64,000 nt of DNA from Mobilitalea sibirica (GCF_015999265.1 NZ_JAEAGR010000017.1:53373-117372), one strand, 5' to 3'. Counted from the first letter of the stretch, positions 46,544 through 56,276 are shown. Made by a program: numbers and translations. Notes: a model not told the origin generated them from the sequence alone.

Positions 46544-46786
46544 AATTAAAAAAATATTTAACTATAGAAAATCTCTTAGTATAAATAGCTTCTCGAAGCA
46601 AGAAGTTCTCAAATAAAAACGTCTAGGAATACTTGTTTGATTTTTTATGTACAAAGAAAGGCATTCTGAAATAAATAAAAGAAAAGAAATCAATGTTTTA
46701 ATAAAAGATCAAAATGTGTTAAGTAGAGATTTTAATGCTATAGATTGATTTGTAATGAGTTATAGACTGAATAGGAGGGATTAACT

Positions 46787-47476
46787 ATGGAAAAACATTA
46801 TCCGGTATTAAGAAAATGCGTTTTGTTTCGCAATATAGAAGATATGAATTATGAACATCTGCTGCAATGTTTGGGCACGCAGGTGAGAAAGTATAAGGAA
46901 GAGGAATATGTATTCTTTGCAGGAGATGTAATTAACCATATTGGAATCGTACTTTCAGGGGTCGTAGAGATTATGAAAGAAAACCTGGCAGGCAACAAAC
47001 ATATTCTGGCTTTTATAGAACCCTCCGGTATGTTCGCGGAAGGAATTGTCTGTACCGCGAAGCGGATATCACCGGTGACAGTTCAGGTAAAAGAAGATGC
47101 GGAGATTTTATTCATTCCCTACGAAAGGATTATCATGTCCTGCGGTAATGTCTGTGGGTTTCATATTAGTCTGATTCAAAATATGATGATTATTCTGGGA
47201 GAAAAGAACTTTAATTTAAATCGAAAACTGGAGCTACTGACCTTAAAGGGAATGAGAGAGAAAATTGCCAGTTTTCTAATCAATGAATCCTTGGAAAGAA
47301 AAAGTAATACGTTTCATATTATCTTAAATCGGACACAGATGGCTGACTATCTTAATGTATCCCGTACCTCCATGTGCAGAGAACTGGCAAGAATGAAGGA
47401 GGAGGGGTTAATTGACTATTACGGGCATAGCTTTAAGATACTTGATATGGATGAATTAGCTCAATGTTTGGAATAG
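46787..47476 (+). CDS. Crp/Fnr family regulator
   Basis: The 229-residue protein has an N-terminal cyclic-nucleotide-like sensor (FAGDVINHIGIVLSGVVEIMKEN) and a C-terminal helix-turn-helix with recognition helix LNRTQMADYLNVSRTSMCRELARMKEEGLI. There are Cys residues at about 12 and 26, but no clear four-Cys Fnr cluster. Divergence from hcp with a dyad between suggests it activates hcp in response to NO or redox stress, as HcpR-type regulators do. This link is inference. The ATG has a TAGGAGG site. Confidence 0.88.
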   Translation: MEKHYPVLRKCVLFRNIEDMNYEHLLQCLGTQVRKYKEEEYVFFAGDVINHIGIVLSGVVEIMKENLAGNKHILAFIEPSGMFAEGIVCTAKRISPVTVQVKEDAEILFIPYERIIMSCGNVCGFHISLIQNMMIILGEKNFNLNRKLELLTLKGMREKIASFLINESLERKSNTFHIILNRTQMADYLNVSRTSMCRELARMKEEGLIDYYGHSFKILDMDELAQCLE

Positions 47477-47533
47477 GATAAAAATTATAAGGAGTAAGAT
47501 GGCTTTAGCTTATAAAATCGAAATGAAATATCC

Positions 47534-47570
47534 TCAAAAAATTCCGGTTATAGTTTAACCGGAATTTTAT
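47534..47570. terminator. Bidirectional terminator between the regulator and sfsA
   Basis: AAAATTCCGGTTA and TAACCGGAATTTTAT form a 13-bp perfect stem with A and T runs on both sides. It overlaps the end of sfsA and serves both convergent genes. Confidence 0.8.
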
Positions 47571-48321
47571 CTATAATAGTAACCTCTTGTGTCGAGACAG
47601 TGCAGCGATATGCTAACACGTCCACTCCTGCTTCATAAGCGGATTTTACTTTCTCAGAAAAGGCGGGATCTGTTGTGGAATTAGGTGTAAAGCCTCGGGC
47701 ATTTTCCACCTGTACTACGAACAAAAGCACACCGCGATAACCATGTCGAACGGCATGTATTAATTCGTCGATATGTTTTCGTCCCCGCTCTGTTGGGGCA
47801 TCCGGGAAATAACTCCAACCGTCTGTTTCTAAAGTTACATTTTTAATTTCAACAAAGCAGATGTTGTTCCTCGTTTGAATAAGTTTCTGGTTATGACTAC
47901 TGTTCTTATTCCTAGTATGGACATCATTATCCGCATCAGATAAACAGGGGTCCTCTTTAATGAGTTGAAGATCAAAACGGCTGTTTTGGTAATTAACCTC
48001 TCTTTTTATTGTGGTATAACCTTTTAACTCTTCGATGACCTCATGAACAATCGCCTCATAAGCTAAGGTATTAGGTAACTGCGAGTCAATGGAGATCCAA
48101 TTTTCCTCCTTTCGTACCATACGAAGTTCGAACTGTGTTTTTCTTACAGGTGAGGGGTGGTGTGATAGCATAACCTGAGCGCCCGGAATTAAAAGCTCTC
48201 TTAGTCGTCCTGTATTTGGGACATGGCAGATCACCTCTGTACCGTCTAAATCTATATGTGCAATAAAGCGGTTTGGCCTTCTTAGAAATGTGCCAAAACG
48301 AATGTCATAATTAAATTTCAT
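47548..48321 (-). CDS. sfsA: SfsA family DNA-binding/nuclease protein
   Basis: The 257-residue protein shows the SfsA signatures FLRRPNRFIAHIDLDGTEVICHVPNTGRLRELLIPGA, CFVEIKNVTLETDGWSYFPDAPTERGRKHIDEL and GVLLFVVQVENARGF. The name refers to sugar fermentation stimulation in E. coli; a nuclease-like fold is known. Between residues about 127 and 153 a polar insertion (CLSDADNDVHTRNKNSSHNQ and onward) makes it about 25 residues longer than usual. Confidence 0.92.
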   Translation of the reverse strand: MKFNYDIRFGTFLRRPNRFIAHIDLDGTEVICHVPNTGRLRELLIPGAQVMLSHHPSPVRKTQFELRMVRKEENWISIDSQLPNTLAYEAIVHEVIEELKGYTTIKREVNYQNSRFDLQLIKEDPCLSDADNDVHTRNKNSSHNQKLIQTRNNICFVEIKNVTLETDGWSYFPDAPTERGRKHIDELIHAVRHGYRGVLLFVVQVENARGFTPNSTTDPAFSEKVKSAYEAGVDVLAYRCTVSTQEVTIIDKIPVKL

Positions 48322-48577
48322 GTTAATTCCCTTCTATATAAGGTTGTAGGATAAGCTGTTTCTATTATATCATAAAAACAAAGCTTTCGGTTTTTTATTT
48401 AAATCAATCAAACGAGTATCTGTTAAAAATTATTAATTTAAACTGTAATCTTTTCTTAAAATAATTCGTTAATATAGATAGATAAAGCTGAATTTCATAT
48501 GATAGTCTTATTTAATTAAAATACTATGCCGAATTACATAAGTAAGTAGAGAGATACAGCTGATTGGAGGATTGTTT

Positions 48578-49099
48578 ATGAAAAGAAAAAACGTGCTACG
48601 TATCATTATAGTTTTAATTTTACTTCTAATAGCGTCCTATTTCTTTTATATCTATCCCAGAGAGATATATGAGGAATATAACGGGATTTATTATAAGTTA
48701 GGAGACAGCACATTTTCGGAGAAGATAACAGTGAAATTGGAGGGTTACCTGGAGAATAGTTTAGGAGAGGGAGCTAAGTTTACAGGTACGCTACAGCTAG
48801 GAAATCAGATACTAGAAAAAAGTCTTATCTTGCAATCAAAGGATGGGATAGGAATAATTCGCTACTTTGATAAGGATACACAGGATTATGTAACCTATGG
48901 AACCTTGTATTCCAAGGCTATAAAGGAAGGCTTTACAATCAGTATATTGGGTATAGATGATAATGGTGAAAGGGGTAGCTGGAGCAGTGGTGATGGTTAT
49001 ATGATATCTGCGCCTGCAAGTAACAGAGAAGAAGCCTTAGAACTTTCAAATCAACTGATGGAGAATGAACTGGGTAAATATGAAGTCGTTTTAGATTAA
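48578..49099 (+). CDS. Membrane-anchored hypothetical protein
   Basis: The 173-residue protein has one N-terminal membrane helix (about 7-26: RIIIVLILLLIASYFFYIYP) and an outside domain rich in beta strands. No family is recognised. The TTGGAGG site serves the ATG at 48578 rather than the TTG two codons upstream. Upstream (48322-48577) is AT-rich divergent promoter sequence. A strong terminator follows, so it is monocistronic. Confidence 0.6.
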   Translation: MKRKNVLRIIIVLILLLIASYFFYIYPREIYEEYNGIYYKLGDSTFSEKITVKLEGYLENSLGEGAKFTGTLQLGNQILEKSLILQSKDGIGIIRYFDKDTQDYVTYGTLYSKAIKEGFTISILGIDDNGERGSWSSGDGYMISAPASNREEALELSNQLMENELGKYEVVLD

Positions 49100-49115
49100 A
49101 GAAAATATAAAACAG

Positions 49116-49167
49116 GAGGGTATCCTTTCATGAGAATTAAAATCATACTAGGATACCCTCTTTTTTT
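49116..49167 (+). terminator. Terminator after the membrane-anchored protein
   Basis: GAGGGTATCCT (49116-49126) and AGGATACCCTC (49150-49160) pair perfectly, followed by TTTTTTT. Confidence 0.85.
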
Positions 49168-49230
49168 ACAATGGGCTTACTAAAGTAATGTTTTGTATAT
49201 AAGAGTAGATTAAAAATCTGAAAAGTGAAA

Positions 49231-50403
49231 TTATGATTGTACTGCCTTAATGAGTCGAAACACCTGGGCTGCCCTTGACCTAAGGTTCTTTTTGGCAACT
49301 TCATATTCCATGGCTTCTTCCACCGTCATTGGTAGTTGTAGAATAGAAAAATAAGCATCGATCCCTTCGTTGTTGCATTCTACGGCATCCTCAGTGGTTC
49401 CTCCGGCAAAGGCAATTACCTTCTTACCATGTTTTTTTGCCAACCTTGCAACACCAATTGGGGCTTTACCCATCGCAGTTTGAGAATCCAACTTTCCTTC
49501 TCCGGTAATTACATAATCTGCATCCAGAATATCTTCTTCGAGCTTTATTTCCTTTAGTATAATACTGATACCGGATTCTAAAGTGGCATTTAAAAAGGTC
49601 AGAAAAGCATAACCCAGACCTCCGGCGGCACCGGTTCCGGGTATGGCAGCAGTATCTTTACCTAAGGCATTTTTCACCACATCAGAATAGTTTCTTAGAC
49701 CTGCATCCAGTACTTCAATTATCTCAGGGGTTGCCCCTTTTTGAGGCCCAAAGATATGGGAGGCTCCAAGCGGTCCGCAGAGTGGATTATTCACATCGCA
49801 GGCAATTTTAAAGCGACATTCTTTTAGTTCCTTTAGGGCTCCTTCGGTACTTAATCCAACTATTTTCGTTAGTTCCCTTCCTTGAATACCGACAAGGTTA
49901 CCGGTTGTGTCATAAAATTCATAACCAAGAGCCTGCAGCATACCGATTCCGCCATCATTGGTTGAACTACCCCCAATGCCGATGATAAAATCTCTACAGC
50001 CGCGATAAATAGCATCCTTGATGATTTCTCCTACACCGTAGGTAGTAGTGTTCATTGGATTTAAGAGATGATTTGGAACCAATTTAATTCCGGCAGCCGC
50101 TGCCATCTCGATAATTGCAGTTTTGCCTGACAACCTATGGGAGGACTCAGCCTTTGATATATCATCTAATATCCCATAAGTACAGGTGATTTTATCACCT
50201 AAGGGACCAGTTACTTCAAGTTCGATCTGTTTACCTCCCATTCCGGCAAGCAAAGCATCGACGGTTCCTTCTCCACCATCAGCCAGAGGCTTTACGACTA
50301 CATACGCATCCATAACGTCTAAGATACCCTCGGATATGGCTTTTCCGGCTTCCATTGAGGATAAGCTACCCTTTAGGGAATCAATTGCAATTACTACTTT
50401 CAT
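49231..50403 (-). CDS. Glycerate kinase
   Basis: The 390-residue enzyme phosphorylates glycerate (the GarK/GlxK family usually makes 2-phosphoglycerate). Family hallmarks are MKVVIAIDSLKGSLSSMEAGKAISEGI at the N-terminus, KPLADGGEGTVDALL, GIGGSSTNDGGIGMLQALG, GPQKGA and ITGEGKLDSQTAMGKAPIGVARLAKK. It has a typical length. It is transcribed leftwards, with no obvious carbohydrate gene next to it. Confidence 0.93.
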   Translation of the reverse strand: MKVVIAIDSLKGSLSSMEAGKAISEGILDVMDAYVVVKPLADGGEGTVDALLAGMGGKQIELEVTGPLGDKITCTYGILDDISKAESSHRLSGKTAIIEMAAAAGIKLVPNHLLNPMNTTTYGVGEIIKDAIYRGCRDFIIGIGGSSTNDGGIGMLQALGYEFYDTTGNLVGIQGRELTKIVGLSTEGALKELKECRFKIACDVNNPLCGPLGASHIFGPQKGATPEIIEVLDAGLRNYSDVVKNALGKDTAAIPGTGAAGGLGYAFLTFLNATLESGISIILKEIKLEEDILDADYVITGEGKLDSQTAMGKAPIGVARLAKKHGKKVIAFAGGTTEDAVECNNEGIDAYFSILQLPMTVEEAMEYEVAKKNLRSRAAQVFRLIKAVQS

Positions 50404-50571
50404 ATAGATATCTCCTAACTTTCTTTTATTTCATGCTAATAGTATTATACCATTGTTGTATAAAAGCCAGAAGGTTGATAATATATAAATCTAAAACTGG
50501 GGAAATTAAAACAATGAATACGCACCATTATATATGAGCGGATTCATTGTGTATTGTTTATGATTTGGTTT

Positions 50572-51702
50572 TTATGTAAGCATATTAGAGATATAATTTG
50601 CTACTATCGTATCCTCATTTTCTTTTAGCTTCTGAATTAAATTATCGGTAGTCTTATGGGGAAGAGAATCAAATGTCTTTAAAATCGTTTTTATTGCATC
50701 GACTCCATAGGTACAAAATAATTTATGCAAATGTAAAACTCCGTTATCGTGTACGCCCTCCGGACGTCTATTATCCTCTGTTTTTACAGGTTTGAGAGTG
50801 GGGAAGGATTTTTCTTTATCAGCTATAATTTTGTCAAATTTAATTGTATTGCCGGTGATTTCAAGCTCATATAAAAGAGCGGACCATTCGGCAAAAGTTT
50901 CGTTCATCCAATCTTCCCAAGTATCTGCTTTTGCTCCTGAACACCAAGCATGGGCTAACTCATGGGCCAGCAAATGAACGATACTATCATAATCCTCTCG
51001 GATACCACCAAAGACAATAAGCGATTTTCTAAGATATCCATCATATTTGTTGCCTTTTGGTAATATCACAATATTTGTTTTGCCCGTTTTATTATGACCG
51101 TATAATGCTGTATAGTAATCAATGATATGGTTATAATTTTCAAAATAAGGTAAGGCAAAGGGAAGATTTGCTTTATCAAAGTAATATAATGAAACATTTT
51201 CACTTTGTATCAGCTCATAATTTTTCAAAGCAAGGATATTCACATCGAAATCAAGGGGTTTATAATACCATACTTTTTCATCGCTGTCATACTCGCCGTT
51301 GACGACAAAATAGGTATGATCCAGATGTATCTTAACCAGATAATCCATATCGTATGATACGTCAGTCGGATACCAAGCGGTATAGTAATTTACAGCAAGA
51401 ATATCTTCTTCATACAAGGTGTGCCATCCGTTCATATTTCCATGATAAACGACAGTCAAATTTTTGAAGCCTTGATGAGTGATATGGATTTTCTTTGTTG
51501 CAGCACGAAATTCAAGTGCTTCCTGAGACACATTATATTCGATTGTTTGTTCATCTACGGTGATTTTATCTATGGTAAAACCATCTGCTATATAAAATAT
51601 TAGATCTTTTTGTGTTTTTGTGCTGAAAAAAAATTGAGCCTTAACAGAAAGATCATTGACGTTTTTCCATAGATCAATCAGGATTGTTCCTTTGTTAGAC
51701 AT
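50572..51702 (-). CDS. M1-like gluzincin metallopeptidase
   Basis: The 376-residue protein carries the zinc motif HELAHAW followed 18 residues later by Glu in NETFAEWSALLYE, the gluzincin HExxH-x18-E signature. The N-terminal beta-rich half (about 1-150) resembles the M1 aminopeptidase leader domain, and GGIREDYDSIVHLLAHE precedes the site. No signal peptide is visible, so it is probably cytosolic. It lies 110 bp downstream of the VWA-metallopeptidase gene on the same strand and might belong to that transcript. Confidence 0.8.
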   Translation of the reverse strand: MSNKGTILIDLWKNVNDLSVKAQFFFSTKTQKDLIFYIADGFTIDKITVDEQTIEYNVSQEALEFRAATKKIHITHQGFKNLTVVYHGNMNGWHTLYEEDILAVNYYTAWYPTDVSYDMDYLVKIHLDHTYFVVNGEYDSDEKVWYYKPLDFDVNILALKNYELIQSENVSLYYFDKANLPFALPYFENYNHIIDYYTALYGHNKTGKTNIVILPKGNKYDGYLRKSLIVFGGIREDYDSIVHLLAHELAHAWCSGAKADTWEDWMNETFAEWSALLYELEITGNTIKFDKIIADKEKSFPTLKPVKTEDNRRPEGVHDNGVLHLHKLFCTYGVDAIKTILKTFDSLPHKTTDNLIQKLKENEDTIVANYISNMLT

Positions 51703-51812
51703 AGTGCTACCTCACAAAATTTATTACAATTATACTAACATTTTAACAACATATATGAAACCGTACCATTATAGTACAAATATAAAATAATACAGCTTAA
51801 GTTCAAAGTACA

Positions 51813-53216
51813 TTATATCATATTTTCATGATTTTGCATGGAAAAACCACCTCTATCAACATCGGTGTAATCCAGTATATTATCTTTGACTTCAATAGAA
51901 CTAAGCTTTTTTACGACTCCGTAAGGCTCAATTAATGATAGCTTATCACCCCTGCCGGAGATTATCCATAAAATATGATATCCCCGGGGTACCACCTTAA
52001 GCTTATCTTCCCCTTTACCGTCCGTAAAATAAACTAACAAATTAACCTGATGATGATTTGCATATTCAAATACAGGGGTAAACAGGGTACTTCCTCTGGT
52101 ATTCATTCTTTCTTTTAAATCATGGATTGATTTCACCGGATATATTCGTCTGATTTGATCATCACACTCGATTACGGTGATTTCATGGTTATAATTTTTA
52201 ACGATCGCTAGGACTTCTTTCATTGCTTGCTTAAATTCTTCATCGCTAATACTTCCGCTTATGTCAAGAGCTACAATAATGTTAGCTTTGTGATTTCTTA
52301 GCTGACCTCTTAGCTCCAGACGATCCGGTTGCCTTCGGTTTCTTCTCGTTATGGTCTTCTTTATGGTACTTTCAACTGAACCCATCAAACGATTCAGATA
52401 TAGATTCCAAGGCAACTCTTCCTTACTGTTTTTTAGAGAGGAGATCATATTTTTTATATATGTTGGAAGTTCACCTTTTTCTGAAAGAGCTATGACTTTC
52501 TCTGTAAAGTCCTGTAGTGTTTTTTGATCTATGTCGCTAGTGTCTTCCCATATATCATGGGTTTTCTCAGCACTATACTCGGTTTCTATCGTATCAGCAA
52601 TACTATCATTGTCATGAGGGGCATCCTTATCATGCTCTAATAAATCAATCGCGGTTTGTAATGTCTCCACATAATATTCAAAGGATGCATAAGGCTCCAG
52701 TTTTAAACCGTAGTTTACATTTACCCATTCCAAAGTAGTAGCATAGGGTGGAAGGTATTTCAGGTATTGATTTACAACGAGATCCATTGCCATATTAACG
52801 GCTAACCTACTATATCGGCCTTTTAATTGTTTTGTTCGAATGAGATGCATGGATAATATGTGTAATATTTCGTGTTTGATGGAACTTTCCATTTGTCTGA
52901 GATTTAGATTTAAGAAAATGATGGGATTAAAATTTATTGTATAGTTAGCTCCTTGAAAATTAACGGCAGTAGGTCCGCTGATATCAAATCTAATTTCTCT
53001 TGTCATCTGAAACAGAAAATATCCATAAAAATTATCATTATCCTCCATAAGGCTTGCAGCCACCTTATCTACAAGGCCAAAAAAGGCTTTTTTATAATCT
53101 TTTGGTATGGATATTTTGGTATTTTCCTTTAGATAATTTTCATTTCTATAGGAATTAATAAATTCATAAGCTTTATCGAGAAGTTCTTTAACTTGGATAT
53201 CAAAATTAGTTTTCAT
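51813..53216 (-). CDS. VWA-like protein with HExxH metallopeptidase-like domain (DUF2201 type)
   Basis: The 467-residue protein has an N-terminal zincin-like region with KHEILHILSMH (about residue 115), as in DUF2201 proteins. A charged linker and a C-terminal VWA fold with MIDAS motif ALDISGSIS, RGSTLFTP and YFTDGKGED (about 320-420) follow. VWA proteins act with MoxR ATPases to assemble or remodel complexes. It follows the MoxR-type gene by 62 bp, with a hairpin (53229-53248) just before the GGAGG site. Its partner is likely that ATPase; the target is unknown. Confidence 0.82.
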   Translation of the reverse strand: MKTNFDIQVKELLDKAYEFINSYRNENYLKENTKISIPKDYKKAFFGLVDKVAASLMEDNDNFYGYFLFQMTREIRFDISGPTAVNFQGANYTINFNPIIFLNLNLRQMESSIKHEILHILSMHLIRTKQLKGRYSRLAVNMAMDLVVNQYLKYLPPYATTLEWVNVNYGLKLEPYASFEYYVETLQTAIDLLEHDKDAPHDNDSIADTIETEYSAEKTHDIWEDTSDIDQKTLQDFTEKVIALSEKGELPTYIKNMISSLKNSKEELPWNLYLNRLMGSVESTIKKTITRRNRRQPDRLELRGQLRNHKANIIVALDISGSISDEEFKQAMKEVLAIVKNYNHEITVIECDDQIRRIYPVKSIHDLKERMNTRGSTLFTPVFEYANHHQVNLLVYFTDGKGEDKLKVVPRGYHILWIISGRGDKLSLIEPYGVVKKLSSIEVKDNILDYTDVDRGGFSMQNHENMI

Positions 53217-53228
53217 ATAGTAACCTCC

Positions 53229-53248
53229 ATAATACCGCTTGGTATTAT
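53229..53248 (-). promoter_or_regulatory. Intercistronic hairpin before the VWA gene
   Basis: ATAATACC-GCTT-GGTATTAT is a perfect 8-bp stem directly next to the GGAGG site (53224-53228) of the VWA gene. It could stabilise or process the operon RNA. No T-run follows. Confidence 0.4.
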
Positions 53249-53278
53249 ATCAAATCCTGTAAGTATTCTGAAAGCAGG

Positions 53279-54406
53279 CTAATCACGGGTGAAAGCATAG
53301 GAGTCAAAATATAAATTTACAAAAGCTTCATTTTCAATCGCGTGTTGATAGGTTTTAGAATAGCTGTTTTTCATGTCTTTCATAATTCCAACCCTTAAAT
53401 CTACGGGATAAATTTTTAATAATTCAATCAATCGGTCCACATAAAAATCAGCTTCCTGTGTGTTGTTTAAATTCATTTCTAAGAATTTTAATATATTCTT
53501 AGCAGATAGATAAAGTCTTGTATGACTTTCGTTTTGTATTCTTTCTATCAGCGTTTGGGAAAGAGAATCCTTTGTAAAAATATCCTCATAAGAAATCATA
53601 GGACTATAATCGGATTCAATAAAGCTAATAAACTCCTGCGCAATCAATTTACCGACATTTCCTTGTAAGACATTCAAAAATACGGATCGGGGTATGGAAG
53701 CTTCCTTTTTCTTAAATTCTTTATATATTTTTGATATTCTTTCATAGCTTCTTGGTGTGGCACGAACATCACCTTCGTTTTTCTTATGCAGATACTCCGG
53801 GAAGGTTGAGATAAATTCAATTACCTTCTGATCAATTCCTACATCGATGGCCCATTCGATCCACTGGATGTAGTCGGGTTCCATATATAACCACACAAAA
53901 CGATTTTCCTGGGCCGCATCCATATCCACTACCTGATAATCAAACTCCGAGCTGTATTTCCCGGAGGGATTCATGGCGGCGATTATCTTGACACCTTCAT
54001 CTAACTGATAACCATTAATTTCTCTATTTAGAATTAGATTCATTAGTTCCTGCTGCACGGTATGTTCACATCGATTGATTTCATCGATAAATAATAAGAC
54101 GGTTTTTCCCTTGGATATCTCATCGTCAATTTTTCTTAACTTATGATGCACTGCATAAACAGTCGTTTTCTTAGAAGTTGTATCTCCATTTCCTTTCTTT
54201 TTTATATAAGAATCTATCGTTGGAAGTCCGCCGATTTCACCTTCTTTTAAGAGGTTGCCGTCAATAACGATTAAACTCCAATCATTTTCCCTCGCAAGCT
54301 CTTTGGCTAAAGCTGTTTTTCCGATTCCGCTTTCACCTACAATTAAAGGTACTTCCCCTGTCGATAGTACCAAGTCTACACTTTTTAGTGTGTCTATAAA
54401 ATTCAT
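53279..54406 (-). CDS. MoxR-type AAA+ ATPase
   Basis: The 375-residue ATPase has Walker A VGESGIGKTAL (about residues 23-33), Walker B LLFIDEINRCEHTVQQELMNLI, the sensor 1 strand KIIAAMNPSGKYSSEFDY and an arginine-finger region. It matches AAA ATPases that work with VWA proteins. It starts 12 bp after the repeat-protein gene, so both are translated from one transcript. Confidence 0.85.
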   Translation of the reverse strand: MNFIDTLKSVDLVLSTGEVPLIVGESGIGKTALAKELARENDWSLIVIDGNLLKEGEIGGLPTIDSYIKKKGNGDTTSKKTTVYAVHHKLRKIDDEISKGKTVLLFIDEINRCEHTVQQELMNLILNREINGYQLDEGVKIIAAMNPSGKYSSEFDYQVVDMDAAQENRFVWLYMEPDYIQWIEWAIDVGIDQKVIEFISTFPEYLHKKNEGDVRATPRSYERISKIYKEFKKKEASIPRSVFLNVLQGNVGKLIAQEFISFIESDYSPMISYEDIFTKDSLSQTLIERIQNESHTRLYLSAKNILKFLEMNLNNTQEADFYVDRLIELLKIYPVDLRVGIMKDMKNSYSKTYQHAIENEAFVNLYFDSYAFTRD

Positions 54407-54418
54407 CTTGTCACGCTC

Positions 54419-55219
54419 CTACCTCATCTTCAGTTTTTCGTCTACAGCAATTTTCTTTGCCTTTTTACTACCGTATTTGTGAAGAAACCTTAGTTTATCT
54501 ACATGATTGATAGCACTATTATTTATGGTACTGTAATTAATAAAATTTCTAACGTATGTTTCTTCTACATCTTCCTGTGATAATACGTCTTTTAATACTT
54601 CTTCTAATTCTTCTTTTGATATGTCATTTATAACATATTTAAGTACTAATATGTTAATTTTCAAAAACTCTAATATTTTATCTTTATCTATGTCTTCAAT
54701 AAATTTAATCGCCGCTTCATTTTTCTTAATCGCAATCAGTTCTGCATTATGGGAGGGGGAGTTAATAAATCTTAAGGCATCATAACTGATACTTACTGCC
54801 TCTTCCTGCACACTTTCGTAGGGATCTTCTATAAACTTAATTGCATCATAATGCTTTCTTACAGCTAATAATTGTAGTTCTTCACTGGGATTTGCCACAT
54901 ATTTGATAGCCCAGCCGGCTTGACTAAGAGCTAATTTAATGACCGAATCCGTTGGATTATGAATATACTCTAAGTTATTCCACCCGCCATTCACTGCTTT
55001 TATCATCATAGCTTCTGTGGGATTAGGAATAAATTTGATTGCTCGAGTATTATTATCAAGGGCTAGTTCCTGCATTTCTAAAGAGGGATTTTCGATATGT
55101 TCCAGTAATAGACCATTTTTCTTAATGGCAATTAACTTCATCTCATCGGTGGGGTTCTCTATATTGATGATTGCATTTGGATTTAATTTTAATAACTCAA
55201 TCAGATTTTGTGCATCCAT
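54419..55219 (-). CDS. DUF4116-like repeat protein
   Basis: The 266-residue protein contains eight units of about 22 residues with the pattern LxxIxNPxxxxxxLAxxxxxxA (for example LEHIENPSLEMQELAL, IKFIPNPTEAMMIKAV, IKYVANPSEELQLLAV). This fits the DUF4116 repeat, a helical scaffold of unknown role. The last units are degenerate and the C-terminus is Lys-rich. It is the first gene of an operon with a MoxR ATPase and a VWA-metallopeptidase, which suggests a client-binding adaptor; that role is inference. Confidence 0.75.
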   Translation of the reverse strand: MDAQNLIELLKLNPNAIINIENPTDEMKLIAIKKNGLLLEHIENPSLEMQELALDNNTRAIKFIPNPTEAMMIKAVNGGWNNLEYIHNPTDSVIKLALSQAGWAIKYVANPSEELQLLAVRKHYDAIKFIEDPYESVQEEAVSISYDALRFINSPSHNAELIAIKKNEAAIKFIEDIDKDKILEFLKINILVLKYVINDISKEELEEVLKDVLSQEDVEETYVRNFINYSTINNSAINHVDKLRFLHKYGSKKAKKIAVDEKLKMR

Positions 55220-55670
55220 AAGGTTCCTTCTTTCCGGTGGGTTAGGTCAATGTTTATCGGAGGTAATTGTACTGGTAGTTAAAGGTATTGCTTATTAATA
55301 TATTGGTATCTAAAGTTATTGCATATGATTATAAGTTATATCATAGAAACAGAGTAATTATAACACTATTATGTAACAGGGTCTATAAATGATGTTGATA
55401 TTATAAGGTTAAGACATTGAAATTACAAGGTTATGTTACTTACTTTATTTCATATAAAAAGTAGTCTTAAGGATGCAGTCATATGGTGCATTTTATCTTA
55501 CAGTAAAATGTAAAACCATAAGTTAAGCAATAAGTAAAGTAAAAATTAGAACGATGCTTCGGTTGATAAGAAAAGGATAATATTGTATAATTTTTTATAA
55601 GGTCAATAGTTTTAAGTCGTAATTATACAATACCATAATATTAATATAGATACAGTAGAGGAGAATAAGT
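55220..55670. promoter_or_regulatory. Divergent promoter region with greA-type promoter
   Basis: TTGATA (55563-55568) and TATAAT (55586-55591) are 17 bp apart and serve the GreA-like gene with a leader of about 75 nt. The rest of the 451-bp AT-rich gap shows no gene or clear repeat. Confidence 0.6.
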
Positions 55671-56174
55671 ATGTACGATAAAATAACACAAAAAGATGTT
55701 AAGAGAATGGAAGAGGAGATTGAACATCGTATTCTGGTGGTTCGTCCGGATACACTAAAAGATGTAAAAGAAGCTAGGGCTCATGGGGATCTGAGTGAGA
55801 ATTTCGAGTATAAAGCAGCAAAAAAAGCACAAAGAGAAAATGAAAGCCGCATCAGATATTTGAAAAGGATGATTAAAACAGCGCAGATTGTATCGGAGGA
55901 ATCTAACCAAGATGAGGTTGGATTAAATGATGCAGTTACCATCTATTATCCGGATGATGGAGAAGAAGAGACAGTTAAGATCGTCACGACAGTAAGATCG
56001 AATTCATTAAAGGGAAGGATTGGTATGGACTCCCCCCTTGGTAAAGCATTAATGCGCCGTCGGGTAATGGATAAGGTAAGTGTTAAAGTGGATGAGAATT
56101 ATTCTTATGAGGTTGTTATAAGAAAGATAGAAAAGCTGGAAGATGACGGGGAAGATGAGATGAGGAAATATTGA
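55671..56174 (+). CDS. GreA/GreB family transcript cleavage factor
   Basis: The 167-residue protein has the GreA coiled-coil tip DVKEARAHGDLSENFEYKAAKKAQRENESRI (about residues 31-61, with the acidic tip Asp-Leu-Ser-Glu-Asn) that reaches the RNA polymerase active site to stimulate RNA cleavage. A C-terminal FKBP-like domain follows (DSPLGKALMRRRVMDKVSV). The N-terminus lacks the canonical GreA start and the FKBP part has an unusual acidic C-terminus, so it may be a second paralogue. The ATG has GAGGAG. Confidence 0.85.
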   Translation: MYDKITQKDVKRMEEEIEHRILVVRPDTLKDVKEARAHGDLSENFEYKAAKKAQRENESRIRYLKRMIKTAQIVSEESNQDEVGLNDAVTIYYPDDGEEETVKIVTTVRSNSLKGRIGMDSPLGKALMRRRVMDKVSVKVDENYSYEVVIRKIEKLEDDGEDEMRKY

Positions 56175-56224
56175 TCATTAATAAATGGTTTAAGTATATA
56201 AACGAAAGTAGTGTTAAATTCTGG

Positions 56225-56276
56225 TTGACAATTTCAAAATTATACCTTATTATAATTTTAACAACCGTTTGGTAGG
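56225..56276 (+). promoter_or_regulatory. tetR promoter with operator
   Basis: TTGACA (56225-56230), a 17-bp spacer and TATTAT (56248-56253) form a promoter. CGTTTGGTAGG (56266-56276), just downstream, is the complement of CCTACCAAACG found upstream of the aldo-keto reductase gene. This suggests TetR autoregulation. Confidence 0.55.
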
